Made by a program: the position numbers and the translations under genes
Notes under the pieces: generated by a model
What the model saw: only the letters and a program-made list of their open reading frames with translations
Told to the model about the DNA's origin: nothing
The model's database searches: none
Assembly: GCA_945861085.1 (NCBI GenBank)
Contig: OX244046.1
Span: 3,906,001 to 3,970,000 of the forward strand
Origin: Clostridioides difficile_D
GTDB lineage: Bacteria > Bacillota > Clostridia > Peptostreptococcales > Peptostreptococcaceae
Length of the DNA: 64,000 nt
Reading direction: 5' to 3'
Shown: positions 26,663 to 35,934 of the stretch, one piece after another
Numbering within the stretch: the first letter of the stretch is position 1
Layout: every line of letters begins with the position of its first letter

Positions 26663-27559
26663 TTAATTATTACACTTATTTCCTTGGCAATTAGTACATG
26701 GTTCAACGTGAACTGTTATACCTTTTACAAATTCCATGTGTTTTATTATATGTTTTTCAAGCTTGGTAGCAATGTCATGCCCTTGCTTAACTGTCAAATT
26801 TTCATCTACACATATAGTTAAATCCACATATGCCGTAGCTCCATGTTTTCTAGTCTTTATATCACCTAGATTCTTAACACCTTCTGTATCTGCTACAATA
26901 AATTTTAATTCTTTTATCTCCTCTTCATCAACTGAAACGTCCATCAATTCATTAACAGAACTTATAAGTATATTAATTCCTACCTTAGCCACAAATATAG
27001 CCACTACAACTGATGCGATTGGGTCTAAAGGCTTAAATCCTAGAATAGAACCACCTATACCTATGAAAGCAGCTACTGAAGATAAAGCATCTGACCTATG
27101 GTGCCAAGCATCAGCTTTTAGTGCTGGAGAATTTATCTTTTTAGCAACTTTTATCGTTATTCTATATTGATACTCTTTTATCAAAATTGAAATAACTGAT
27201 ACAACTAATGGTAATATTGACGGAACACTTAATGCATCTAAGTTAAATAAAGATTTAATTGCTTCTATACCTATTGTTATAGAAACGAAGATAAGTAATA
27301 TTGATAGTACAAATGATACCAATGTCTCTGCTTTCTCATGACCATAATTATGTTCTCTATCTCCAGGTCTAGAAGATACATAGTTACCTATCAATACCCC
27401 TACAGAACTTATAATATCTGATGCTGAATGTAATCCATCTGCAATCATAGCACTAGAACTACCAATAACACCAGCTATCACCTTAATTATTGTTAATACG
27501 ATATTCCAAAGTATTGATTGTATTGTTATTTTATTTGCTTCTTCATATCTTGTTTCCAT
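26663..27559 (-). CDS. Cation diffusion facilitator (CDF) metal exporter
   Basis: 298 aa. Six TM segments in the first ~200 residues with the metal-site motifs ADGLHSASDI (TM2) and AWHHRSDALSS (TM5), then a cytoplasmic CDF dimerisation domain ending HVEPCTNCQGNKCNN, a Cys-rich tail. The HD/HD pattern suits divalent metals such as Zn, Fe, Mn or Co; specificity cannot be read. AAGGAGG precedes the ATG. A basic feature of the tail, CxxCxxxxC, may bind metal and is unusual for the family. Confidence 0.9.
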   Translation of the reverse strand: METRYEEANKITIQSILWNIVLTIIKVIAGVIGSSSAMIADGLHSASDIISSVGVLIGNYVSSRPGDREHNYGHEKAETLVSFVLSILLIFVSITIGIEAIKSLFNLDALSVPSILPLVVSVISILIKEYQYRITIKVAKKINSPALKADAWHHRSDALSSVAAFIGIGGSILGFKPLDPIASVVVAIFVAKVGINILISSVNELMDVSVDEEEIKELKFIVADTEGVKNLGDIKTRKHGATAYVDLTICVDENLTVKQGHDIATKLEKHIIKHMEFVKGITVHVEPCTNCQGNKCNN

Positions 27560-27687
27560 TTTTATTCCTCCTTTTGAACAACTCTAAATATTATTAAAAA
27601 TGTACATCTGAACATAAATTAAATCCACTCTTATATGCAAATGTATACTCTTTACTTTCAATAGAGATTATCAATCTTCTATAAAAT

Positions 27688-27715
27688 GAAAAATCACCTA
27701 GCTTAAGCTAGGCGA
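27688..27715 (-). terminator. Terminator downstream of the M20 peptidase gene
   Basis: Minus strand CGCCTAGC-TTAA-GCTAGGTG stem followed by ATTTTTCATTTT. Located just past the peptidase gene stop. Confidence 0.75.
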
Positions 27716-27741
27716 TATATATTATACACTATTATTTAAAT

Positions 27742-28857
27742 TTATGCTTCTTTTATTATCTCCACTACCATTTTGGCAGAATCATATAAGTCTTTTATAG
27801 CTATATGTTCACTTAATGTATGAGCATTTTTCATACCTATTCCTAAAGTTATAGCTTCTATACCATTCTTACTTAATATATTTGTATCACTACCTCCTCC
27901 TGTGGATTCAGTATGACCTTCTATACCTAAGTTTGAAAAAGCTTTTTTTGCAAGTTTTATTATTTCAGAGTCTTCACTAACATCTATTGGTGTATATGCT
28001 CTATTGACATCTATCTCAATTTGAGCTCCAAAATCCTTTGCAGCTTTCTCAAAAGTTTCTACCATGTGTCTAGTTTGAACATCTAATTTATTTTCTTTTA
28101 AACTTCTAGCTTCTGCAACTATATTAACTTCACCTGTTACTATATTTGTAGCTGTTCCACCGTTTATAATTCCTATGTTAGCAGTTGTTTCTTCATCTAT
28201 TCTAAGTAAATTCATATTTTCTATAGCTCTAGCTGCTACCATTATAGCACTTATACCAGCTTCAGGCTCAAGACCTGCATGAGCAGTCTTTCCTAGTATC
28301 TTAACATTTATTACATCTTGTGCAGGAGCTTTTACTATTATTTCTCCTGGAGAACCACCACTATCTAATACAAATGCATACTCAGAATCTATTTTTTCAT
28401 AGTCTAAATTTTTAGCTCCAACTAATCCACATTCTTCACATATAGAGAATACAACTTGTATATCAGTATGTTCTATATTATTTTCCTTTATATATCTTAA
28501 GCCTTCTAATATAGCTGCTATACCTGCTTTATCATCAGAGCCTAATATTGTAGTACCATCACTTTTTATTATTCCATTTGCTTCATCCACTATAGGTTTT
28601 ACTCCTATACCTGGAGTTACTGTATCCATATGTGAACTAAATAATATTTTTTTTCCTTCTTTATTTCCTTTTAATGTAGCTATTATATTACCAGTTTCTC
28701 CATTTGTTTTCTCACCCGCATTGTCTACTAGTACTGAACAACCTATTTCTTCTAGTTTTTTAACCAATACTTTAGCAACATTCCCCTCTTTTAAAGATAA
28801 ACTATCTATCTGTACTAATTCAAGAAACTCGTTTAAAATTCTTTGCTCGTTTATCAT
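27742..28857 (-). CDS. M20 family peptidase, PepT-like
   Basis: 371 aa zinc peptidase of the M20/peptidase T-like group. The metal ligands lie in SSHMDTVTPG, LGSDDKAGIAA, SICEECGLVGAKN and the C-terminal region GIGMKNAHTLSEH; the dimerisation (lid) domain begins around NVKILGKTAHAG. The start is ATG 28857 with GGAGG 6 bases upstream; a longer frame extends upstream but has no ribosome site. It probably acts on small peptides in the cytoplasm; PepT2 is a common label. Monocistronic by its terminator. Confidence 0.9.
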   Translation of the reverse strand: MINEQRILNEFLELVQIDSLSLKEGNVAKVLVKKLEEIGCSVLVDNAGEKTNGETGNIIATLKGNKEGKKILFSSHMDTVTPGIGVKPIVDEANGIIKSDGTTILGSDDKAGIAAILEGLRYIKENNIEHTDIQVVFSICEECGLVGAKNLDYEKIDSEYAFVLDSGGSPGEIIVKAPAQDVINVKILGKTAHAGLEPEAGISAIMVAARAIENMNLLRIDEETTANIGIINGGTATNIVTGEVNIVAEARSLKENKLDVQTRHMVETFEKAAKDFGAQIEIDVNRAYTPIDVSEDSEIIKLAKKAFSNLGIEGHTESTGGGSDTNILSKNGIEAITLGIGMKNAHTLSEHIAIKDLYDSAKMVVEIIKEA

Positions 28858-29007
28858 AATTTTCCTCCATAATATAATAGGTATTTCAACATATATTGTA
28901 GTGTAATATTTAAATATTATCAATAGTTTTTAAAGTTTTGTATTACTTTCATTAACTTTTTTTAGCAAAATGAAAGTTAAAGCTAAATCCTTGCATTTTT
29001 ATTATTT

Positions 29008-30306
29008 TTATCTAACTATATTTCTTTGTCTAGAATCTATAAAACATAACCAATACCCTAAACTATTTGTTCTATTATCACAAGCTTGGTATCTTAAAAA
29101 TCCTGTGCTTCCGTTGTCTGGCTGTTCATTTCTATTTCCTGGAATAGCATAAATATAATGTTTTCTCTTATTATATTCATCATACTGAACTCCAAATAAG
29201 TAATGTCTATATTTATATGAATTCAATACTGCATCACTATACATCGTATAATTCAACACATTTAAATAGCCTAAATGAGGCATTGTATATCCACACAATG
29301 TTGTAGGATTTATCTCTATTTTCCACCATCTTGTCTTATCTATATAATCAGTTACAAAAGGTTTTACTTCTCTAAATAGTTTCAAACCTTTCTTTATTTG
29401 TCTTGGCATAAGTAATGTGCTAGCCTGTTTATTTCCACTATCTCCTTGACTTGCTCCATTGACTCTTTTTATTTTCTCAATATTATTTTGCTCTTTTTGA
29501 GTTTTCTTTGATTTAGTGGTTTTTGAAGAGACAAACCTATCTTCTTCCCTGCTTACTTCAAAAGTTTCCTCATCTTCCTCATCTTCTTCCTCATCTTCTT
29601 CGTCATATTCTATGTCTCTATATTCTTCCTGTACTTTGACTTTATTATAGTTTTCTATCTCTTTATAATTATTGAATTCTTCAATTTCTTCATCACTAGA
29701 ATCTTCTATATCCGTTCTTGCTTTTAACTCTGCCTCTTCAACTTCTTCTTCATCTTCCCAATAATCTTCATACTCATCTTCATCATATTCTTCTATAATA
29801 TACTCTTCATCTTCATCACTATCTTCTTCTCTATATTCTTCTTCATCTGTCTTTTCATATTCTTCGTCTTCTTCATTTTCATATTCTTCCTCTTCTACCA
29901 ACTCTTCATACTCTTCTTCATCTGAATCTTGGAATAATATGTCCTCATAGTTTTCAATCTTATTTCCTTTAAACCCAATCAAAGGTATATTTCTTTCATA
30001 CAATAATGCAATACCTTTTATCTCATCATCATAATCTTCTAAATCTAAAACAAATTCACCTCTTCCTTGTTCATTTAAAATTATATTTCCTAAGTCTATT
30101 AATCCATGGTCACCTTTTATTGCCACTGTTTTATACCCATCTTTAACATATTTTAGATTTTCTACATATAATGCAATAATTGCTTTTTCATCATTTACTT
30201 CAACTTTTGCAAAAGCTTTTGGCAGTACTCGTTCTTTGTATCTAAAGTTTATGTCTTTAGCTTCTAGTATTATATAGTCTCTTTTAAACTTTCTTTTAGA
30301 ACCCAC
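29008..30306 (-). CDS. Unknown protein with long acidic linker
   Basis: 432 aa, unrecognised. Three parts: a basic-start N-terminal beta-rich domain (about 1-120), a run of about 130 residues (127-257) dominated by Glu, Asp and Tyr, and a conserved-looking C-terminal domain (about 298-432) rich in Tyr, Asn and Trp with WWKIEINPTTLCGYTMPHLG and YRHYLFGVQYDE. GTG start with GGGGGG 6 bases upstream. It follows ksgA, where B. subtilis has yabG (a spore coat protease), but it has no likeness to YabG. A spore-layer or cell-surface role is only a guess. No signal peptide. Confidence 0.75.
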   Translation of the reverse strand: MGSKRKFKRDYIILEAKDINFRYKERVLPKAFAKVEVNDEKAIIALYVENLKYVKDGYKTVAIKGDHGLIDLGNIILNEQGRGEFVLDLEDYDDEIKGIALLYERNIPLIGFKGNKIENYEDILFQDSDEEEYEELVEEEEYENEEDEEYEKTDEEEYREEDSDEDEEYIIEEYDEDEYEDYWEDEEEVEEAELKARTDIEDSSDEEIEEFNNYKEIENYNKVKVQEEYRDIEYDEEDEEEDEEDEETFEVSREEDRFVSSKTTKSKKTQKEQNNIEKIKRVNGASQGDSGNKQASTLLMPRQIKKGLKLFREVKPFVTDYIDKTRWWKIEINPTTLCGYTMPHLGYLNVLNYTMYSDAVLNSYKYRHYLFGVQYDEYNKRKHYIYAIPGNRNEQPDNGSTGFLRYQACDNRTNSLGYWLCFIDSRQRNIVR

Positions 30307-30354
30307 TGCAATCCCCCCTTAACACAGTTTCTCTAAACAATATATGTTAATAAA

Positions 30355-30389
30355 ATAAAAAAAAGTACCTTCTATTTAGAAGATACTTT
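30355..30389 (-). terminator. Terminator overlapping the ksgA stop
   Basis: Minus strand AAAAGTA-CTTCT ... AGAAG-TACTTTT stem followed by TTTTTATTTT. The 5' arm lies within the last ksgA codons and the TAG stop is in the loop, so ribosomes finishing ksgA cover the hairpin. Confidence 0.8.
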
Positions 30390-31241
30390 TGTATTTATTA
30401 TATTTGAAAGAACTGAAAACTCTTCTATACTAAGAGTTTCACCCCTTCTTTTTTCGTCTATGCTAGCTTCTTTCAATATTTCTCTTATTTCATCTTTATT
30501 AAGAAAACCAAGACCTCCCAATGAATTAAGAAGAGTTTTTCTTCTTTGTCCAAAAGATGCTTTTACTGTTTTAAAAAATATTTCTTCATTATGAACATCA
30601 TATTTTCTTTCAGCTCTTACGTGTAGACCTATAACTGTTGAATCTACATTTGGTTGTGGTATAAACATATGTCTTGGAGCCTTTGCTACAATCTCTGTTT
30701 CACAATAGTATTGAACAGCTATAGATAATGCTCCATAGTCTTTAGTCCCTGGAATAGCATTCATTCTATCTGCAACTTCTTTTTGAACCATAACCACTAT
30801 ATCTGTTACAGGTATGTCTTCCTCTAAAAATTTCATAACGATTGGAGTAGTTATATAATATGGAAGATTTGCTACAAGCTTAATTGGTCCACCATTTAAT
30901 TTATCTTTTATTAGCTCTTGTATGTCTACTTTTAGTATATCTTGATTTACAACCTCTGTATTATCTAAATCTGACAAAGTGTCTTTCAATATAGGTATTA
31001 GATTCCTATCGATTTCTATAGCCACTACTTTTTCTGCTACTTTCCCCATCTCACGAGTAAGTGTGCCTATACCTGGCCCTACTTCTATTATATTATCTCC
31101 TTCTTTAATCTTAGCTCCAACTAATATTTTGTCGATTATATTACTATCTATCAAGAAATTTTGACCTAAAGACTTTGAAAATTTAAAATTATATTTTTGT
31201 ACTACTTCCTTTGTTGCACTATGTGAAGATAGTCTATCCAT
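30372..31241 (-). CDS. ksgA: 16S rRNA dimethyladenosine transferase KsgA
   Basis: 289 aa (292 in B. subtilis). Dimethylates the two adjacent adenines in helix 45 of 16S rRNA during 30S maturation. SAM-binding motif EVGPGIGTLTREM, acidic loop VAIEID, and catalytic NLPYYITTPI are present, as are the KSLGQNFLID start region and the C-terminal helical cap. AAGGAG precedes the ATG. The rnmV-ksgA order is ancestral in Firmicutes, though 170 bases separate them here. Confidence 0.97.
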   Translation of the reverse strand: MDRLSSHSATKEVVQKYNFKFSKSLGQNFLIDSNIIDKILVGAKIKEGDNIIEVGPGIGTLTREMGKVAEKVVAIEIDRNLIPILKDTLSDLDNTEVVNQDILKVDIQELIKDKLNGGPIKLVANLPYYITTPIVMKFLEEDIPVTDIVVMVQKEVADRMNAIPGTKDYGALSIAVQYYCETEIVAKAPRHMFIPQPNVDSTVIGLHVRAERKYDVHNEEIFFKTVKASFGQRRKTLLNSLGGLGFLNKDEIREILKEASIDEKRRGETLSIEEFSVLSNIINTKVSSK

Positions 31242-31411
31242 TCTTTACTCCTTTTTAACTTATTTTGAGATTTAATTTTATTAATTATACTTATTTGTAT
31301 GTATTTACATGTATTTAAAATAAAGTATCTATCAGAAATAATTTATCTTAAATTAACCTGTAATTCCACATTTATTTTATATATATTTTTTTCATATATT
31401 AAATACTACAT

Positions 31412-31942
31412 TTAGATTTGTTTTAATGCATCTATAAATTCTTCTCTTTCAACTCCATAATTATTCAATCTATTTAAAAATTGTTTTGCATTTCCATATC
31501 CGATTCCAAGTATTTTACCAAGTGCATCTCTTCTAAATGATGCTTCTTCATTGCCTATAAGACCATTTCTAATTAAATCAACTTGTTTAAATTCTTCTCT
31601 TTTTTCTGTATTTTCAGTTCTAACTTTATTCAAAGCAGATATTATACTTTGAGGAGTAGCATTTTCAATACCTATATCTCCATCCTTTTTAGCTTCTTCT
31701 CTTGGCAGAAATGCATGTTTACATCCTGGAACTTCTGATGCTATTTTTTTTCTTATTTTTTCACCTGCAAAATCTGGGTCTGTAAATATTATAACACCAC
31801 GTCTTTCATTAGCAGCTTTTATACGCTCCATTACACCTTTTGGAAAACCAAATCCACCTGTAGTTATAAGTTCTGCATCTATTGCTCTCTTAACTGCTGT
31901 AACATCATCTCTTCCCTCTACTACTATTATTTCTTTTATCAT
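31412..31942 (-). CDS. rnmV: Ribonuclease M5
   Basis: 176 aa (186 in B. subtilis). Toprim-domain nuclease that completes 5S rRNA maturation with ribosomal protein L18. The Toprim Glu is in IIVVEGRDDVTAV and the DxD in IIFTDPDFAGEKIR. C-terminal domain with LGIGYGNAKQFLNRLN. GGTGAA precedes the ATG. In B. subtilis it lies between yabE and ksgA; here upstream of it is the phosphonate operon. Confidence 0.95.
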   Translation of the reverse strand: MIKEIIVVEGRDDVTAVKRAIDAELITTGGFGFPKGVMERIKAANERRGVIIFTDPDFAGEKIRKKIASEVPGCKHAFLPREEAKKDGDIGIENATPQSIISALNKVRTENTEKREEFKQVDLIRNGLIGNEEASFRRDALGKILGIGYGNAKQFLNRLNNYGVEREEFIDALKQI

Positions 31943-32090
31943 ATAAATTCACCTTTTATTCATTTTTAGTTTTTCTTTACATCTCTTTATTTTAAGGTTT
32001 TTGTTTGATTTAATCAAGGGACTAAGTCATTTATTTTTATGCAACAGTATGTCTTTTAAAAAAGTTTATTTCTATATATATGAATATATT

Positions 32091-32140
32091 AAAAGAACCT
32101 AGATATAAAATCTATATTCTAGGCTCTTTCTTATCATAAG
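32091..32140 (-). terminator. Terminator of the phn operon
   Basis: Minus strand AAGAGCCTAGAATATAGA ... TATATCTAGGTTCTTTT: a long, slightly imperfect stem followed by TTTTAAT. It lies just beyond the last gene of the phosphonate operon. Confidence 0.7.
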
Positions 32141-32153
32141 TTTATTGTTATAC

Positions 32154-33221
32154 TTAACTCTCTTTTTCTGTCTTCCCATCATATTTTGATATCCATTTAT
32201 TTAGTATATCTTCTCTATTTTTTGCTGCTGATTTTAAATCATTATCTATCATTTGTTCTAATGGCTTTTTAGGAAATCCTTTTGGTATTGGATTTCCTGT
32301 AGAAATAGTAGTAACTGCATAGTTCTTAGAATACTCATTCATTGCATCTTTACTTATAGCCCAATCTAAAAATACTTTTGAAGCTTCTTTTATATTATCT
32401 TTTTTCACAAGAGCATTTGCTTCTATATCCCATCCAGAACCTTCTTTTGGAAATACTACTTCTACTGGATAACCTTCTTCTTTTAATTTTATACCTCTAT
32501 ATCCAAAAGATATTCCTATAGGATATTCTCCTGAAGCCGCTGATGTAGCTGGAGCTGAACCAGATTGAGTATATACACCAATATTCTCATGCAACTTATC
32601 CATGTACTGCCATGCTTTTTCTTCACCCATAATTTGTATAAGTGCTGATACTGTTAAATACCCTGTACCAGAAGAAGATGGATTAGGCATAGATATAAGA
32701 CCTTTATATTCTGGCTTTATTAAATCTTCATAAGAACTAGGGATTGGTATATTTTTATTCTTTAATTCTTTAGTATTTACTGTTATACCTGTCATCCAAG
32801 CATCTATCCCAACCCAAGAAGGAACTTCTTTATCATCTTTAAATGCAGACTCTATTTCCTCAGAACCTTTTGGAGCATATGATTCTAACATTCCCTGGTC
32901 ATCTGCAACCAACAAGCTTGTAGCTGCAACTCCCCATACAACGTCTGCTTGAGGATTATCCTTTTCTGCTAATAACCTTGCTGTTATATCTCCTGTTGAT
33001 GCTCTAACAATATTTAATTTAATATCTGGATATTTCTCTTTAAATGTAGCTAAATATGGTTCTATACTATCTTCTTCAATTGCTGTGTAAACTGTTAAAT
33101 CGCCTTTTGTCTTACTATCAGATTTTGAATCTGAACCTGATGAAGCAGTACTACACCCTGTTATTACACTTAATAAAAGTGTTGATAATACTCCTAAAGA
33201 AACTAGCTTCTTAAATTTCAT
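32154..33221 (-). CDS. Phosphonate (AEP-type) ABC substrate-binding lipoprotein
   Basis: 355 aa lipoprotein; the lipobox is VITGC after a 23-residue hydrophobic leader. The body is a bacterial solute-binding family 1 protein like the PhnS/AfuA group (DLTVYTAIEEDSIEPYLATF, VRASTGDITARLLAEKDNPQ split, ADVVWGVAAT). The start is ATG 33221 with GGGGAGG 4-5 bases upstream rather than a longer frame. It closes the phn operon, so the ligand is probably 2-aminoethylphosphonate or a related phosphonate; iron binding is the alternative for this fold but does not fit the neighbours. Confidence 0.85.
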   Translation of the reverse strand: MKFKKLVSLGVLSTLLLSVITGCSTASSGSDSKSDSKTKGDLTVYTAIEEDSIEPYLATFKEKYPDIKLNIVRASTGDITARLLAEKDNPQADVVWGVAATSLLVADDQGMLESYAPKGSEEIESAFKDDKEVPSWVGIDAWMTGITVNTKELKNKNIPIPSSYEDLIKPEYKGLISMPNPSSSGTGYLTVSALIQIMGEEKAWQYMDKLHENIGVYTQSGSAPATSAASGEYPIGISFGYRGIKLKEEGYPVEVVFPKEGSGWDIEANALVKKDNIKEASKVFLDWAISKDAMNEYSKNYAVTTISTGNPIPKGFPKKPLEQMIDNDLKSAAKNREDILNKWISKYDGKTEKES

Positions 33222-33232
33222 TTTTGCCTCCC

Positions 33233-34921
33233 CTATGCAACATCTTTTTGTTGCCATTTTTGTGTGTTATTTTTTAATTTCTTTGTTACAAATTCGTACA
33301 AAAATCTTACTATTATATTTGTTAAAAGCACTAATACTGCCATGGCAGCTGATGGTCCTATATATCCTATCTCATCTAGCTTTAGTATTGATATTGATGC
33401 AGTCTGAGTTTGAGGTGTATATAAAAATATTAATGCTGAAACAGTAACCATTGAATTTACAAAATAATATACTACTATTTCAAGTATTGATGTTATAGAC
33501 ATTGGAACTGTTATATTAAAAAATACTTTATAAAATGGAATATTTATAGATTTTGCAACTAGTTCATACTCTCTATCCAACATTTTTAACGATGAATTCG
33601 AAGTTATAAAGCAAACTGAATAAAAATGAACTATATTCACTATAACTAGTATTGCTGTACTTCCATATAAAAAATTTAATGGATTACTTGCTGAATTGAA
33701 AAAAGTTATATATGATATACCTAAAACTAAGCCAGGCAATGCCATTGGTATCATTGATAAAAAGTAAGCTGTTTGTCTTAATTTTGGAAACTTATCCACC
33801 TTTTCTATCATATATGCACTAAAAAATACGAATATAGTTCCAAATATCGCTGTTAAAGTTGATATTTTTAAACTACTTAAATATGTTTTTATTCCACTTC
33901 CCAATATACCTTTAAATGTATAATGTTCCATTGTAAAACTTAAATTATATGGCCATAGTTTTATAATTGAACCTATGACTGAAACAAATATCAAAATAAA
34001 TATCAATAAAGTTATAAGACTACACACTATTAAAAATACTCTATCTCTGAGTTTATTTTCCTTAATCTTATATGGCATAGACTTTGCAGTTATAGTCATA
34101 CCTTGTTTTTTACTTGCCATCTTATCTAATGTAAATGCTATTAGTACAGGAATTAACATTATCATAGAAACAGTAGCTCCCATTGGTATGTTAAATTGCC
34201 CTACCACTTGCTTGTATATATCAGTAGCCAACACATTATAGTTTCCTCCAACTACCTTAGCTGCTCCAAAGTCTGTAAATGCAAGTATAAAGGATACAAA
34301 GAAAGAACTAACTAGTGAGTACTTTATACCAGGAATTGTTATTTTACAGAATTTCTTAAACTCACTAGCTCCCAAGCTATCTGCTGCTTCATAAAGTCTA
34401 TAATCTGCCATTGAAAGTGCTACCGATAATATTAAGAAAGCTTGTGGAAACGTAAATAGTATCTGAGAAATAATTATTCCTAATGGTCCATATAATGGTA
34501 CCTCAAGTCCCATTGTTGTAAAGATTCCTTTATTTCCAAAAAGATATATAAGTGAAATACCATATAGCATAGTTGGTGCAAAAAGCGGAAACATTCCCAT
34601 AGTTTTAAAAAAGCCCTTAAACTTTATATTTGTTCTTGTTATTGCGTATGAATATATAAATGCTAAACATAGTGATATTAAAGATGAAACTGTAGATACA
34701 AAAATTGAATTTTTAAATGATGCTATAAGACTTGGATTTTCAATATATTTACTAAAGTTTGAAATTCCTATAAAATTTCCATTTGTATCTAGAAATGCAT
34801 TTTTTAATAATGATATTAATGGAAATAATATGAATAATATTAGTAAAATTACTGAAAAAACTAAGAAATATTTTTGTATCATACTATCACTTATTCTTCT
34901 TTTATTTTTTACTGTTATCAT
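33233..34921 (-). CDS. Phosphonate ABC transporter permease (fused double permease)
   Basis: 562 aa with about 12 TM segments in two binding-protein-dependent permease halves, each with its EAA loop (YEAADSLGASEFKKFCKITIPG and YELVAKSINIPFYKVFFNITVP; shown whole only for position). This fused form is known from FbpB/ThiP and the 2-aminoethylphosphonate permeases. AGGGGTG precedes the ATG. It lies between the ATPase (18 bases) and the binding protein (11 bases). Confidence 0.87.
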   Translation of the reverse strand: MITVKNKRRISDSMIQKYFLVFSVILLILFILFPLISLLKNAFLDTNGNFIGISNFSKYIENPSLIASFKNSIFVSTVSSLISLCLAFIYSYAITRTNIKFKGFFKTMGMFPLFAPTMLYGISLIYLFGNKGIFTTMGLEVPLYGPLGIIISQILFTFPQAFLILSVALSMADYRLYEAADSLGASEFKKFCKITIPGIKYSLVSSFFVSFILAFTDFGAAKVVGGNYNVLATDIYKQVVGQFNIPMGATVSMIMLIPVLIAFTLDKMASKKQGMTITAKSMPYKIKENKLRDRVFLIVCSLITLLIFILIFVSVIGSIIKLWPYNLSFTMEHYTFKGILGSGIKTYLSSLKISTLTAIFGTIFVFFSAYMIEKVDKFPKLRQTAYFLSMIPMALPGLVLGISYITFFNSASNPLNFLYGSTAILVIVNIVHFYSVCFITSNSSLKMLDREYELVAKSINIPFYKVFFNITVPMSITSILEIVVYYFVNSMVTVSALIFLYTPQTQTASISILKLDEIGYIGPSAAMAVLVLLTNIIVRFLYEFVTKKLKNNTQKWQQKDVA

Positions 34922-34938
34922 TTATTCACCCCTAGCTA

Positions 34939-35934
34939 TTAAGCACATCCTTCTGATTTATATTCTACAATTCCTTCTTTGGGTATCTTGAAGTTTATTT
35001 TAGAACCTATACATAGTTTCATTTGTTCTGCAACTTTGGAAACTACATCTAATTTCATTTGTTTAGAACAATACTCAACTGTAATTCTATAGTTAAATCC
35101 TCTAAATTCAATATCTAAAATCTCCCCAACTTTTATATCTTTATCTTTAGAATCTCTATTAAATTCTACCTTTATATCTTCTGGTCTAATTGCTATCTTA
35201 TTAATACCATCATCTATAAAATTTATTGTTCCTATAAAATCAGCTACAAAAGGGGTTTCTGGGCTTTTATACACTTCCTTTGGAGTTCCAACCTGTATTA
35301 TCTCTCCACTATTCATAACAACCATTTTATCAGCTAAACAAAGCGCCTCTTCTTGGTCATGTGTTACCATTATAGTTGTAATACCTAGCTTTCTATGTAA
35401 ACTTCTAATCTGTTCCCTAAGTTTCAACCTTACTTTTGCATCTAATGCAGATAAAGGTTCATCAAGAAGTAAAAAGTCTGGCTCTAAAGCAATTGCACGA
35501 GCAAGTGCAACCCTTTGTTGTTGCCCACCTGACAATTGTGACGGATATTTTTTATCATATCCACTTAATTCTACGACTTCTAAAACCTCTCTAACTTTCT
35601 TGCCTATATCAGATTTACTTATATTTTTATTTTCTAGTCCAAAAGCTATATTTTTGTAAACATTCATATTGGGAAATAATGCATATGACTGAAAAACTAT
35701 ACCAAAATTTCTACTTTCAGGTGGTGAATTAGTCATATCCTTATCACTTATTATTATTTTTCCATCATGTTTATCCTCAAGCCCTGCAATTATTCTAAGC
35801 AATGTACTTTTCCCACAACCACTTGGACCTAGTAAACAAATGAATTCTCCTTTTTCAATATCAATAGATATGTCTTTTAACACCTTAACTTGTCCATAAC
35901 TTTTACTTACATTTTTTACTTGTAAAAAAGACAT
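34939..35934 (-). CDS. Phosphonate ABC transporter ATPase
   Basis: 331 aa import ATPase of the PotA/FbpC/PhnT type. Walker A LGPSGCGKSTLLR, Q-loop VFQSYALFPNM, signature LSGGQQQRVALARA, Walker B FLLLDEPLSALDAK, H-loop MVTHDQEEA; a C-terminal TOBE-like domain from about residue 235. Its ATG overlaps the stop region of the PHP gene (end to end), with AGGAGGGG upstream. It energises the fused permease. Confidence 0.9.
   Translation of the reverse strand: MSFLQVKNVSKSYGQVKVLKDISIDIEKGEFICLLGPSGCGKSTLLRIIAGLEDKHDGKIIISDKDMTNSPPESRNFGIVFQSYALFPNMNVYKNIAFGLENKNISKSDIGKKVREVLEVVELSGYDKKYPSQLSGGQQQRVALARAIALEPDFLLLDEPLSALDAKVRLKLREQIRSLHRKLGITTIMVTHDQEEALCLADKMVVMNSGEIIQVGTPKEVYKSPETPFVADFIGTINFIDDGINKIAIRPEDIKVEFNRDSKDKDIKVGEILDIEFRGFNYRITVEYCSKQMKLDVVSKVAEQMKLCIGSKINFKIPKEGIVEYKSEGCA

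Noticed and set aside
29540..29930. CRISPR or tandem repeat array suggested by repeated CTTCTTCATC-like words
   Set aside because: It is the codon repetition of the acidic Glu/Asp run in the gene at 29008-30306; no regular spacers.
33235..33447. Plus-strand open frame across the substrate-binding protein/permease junction
   Set aside because: Antisense to two well-supported transporter genes and without a family match.
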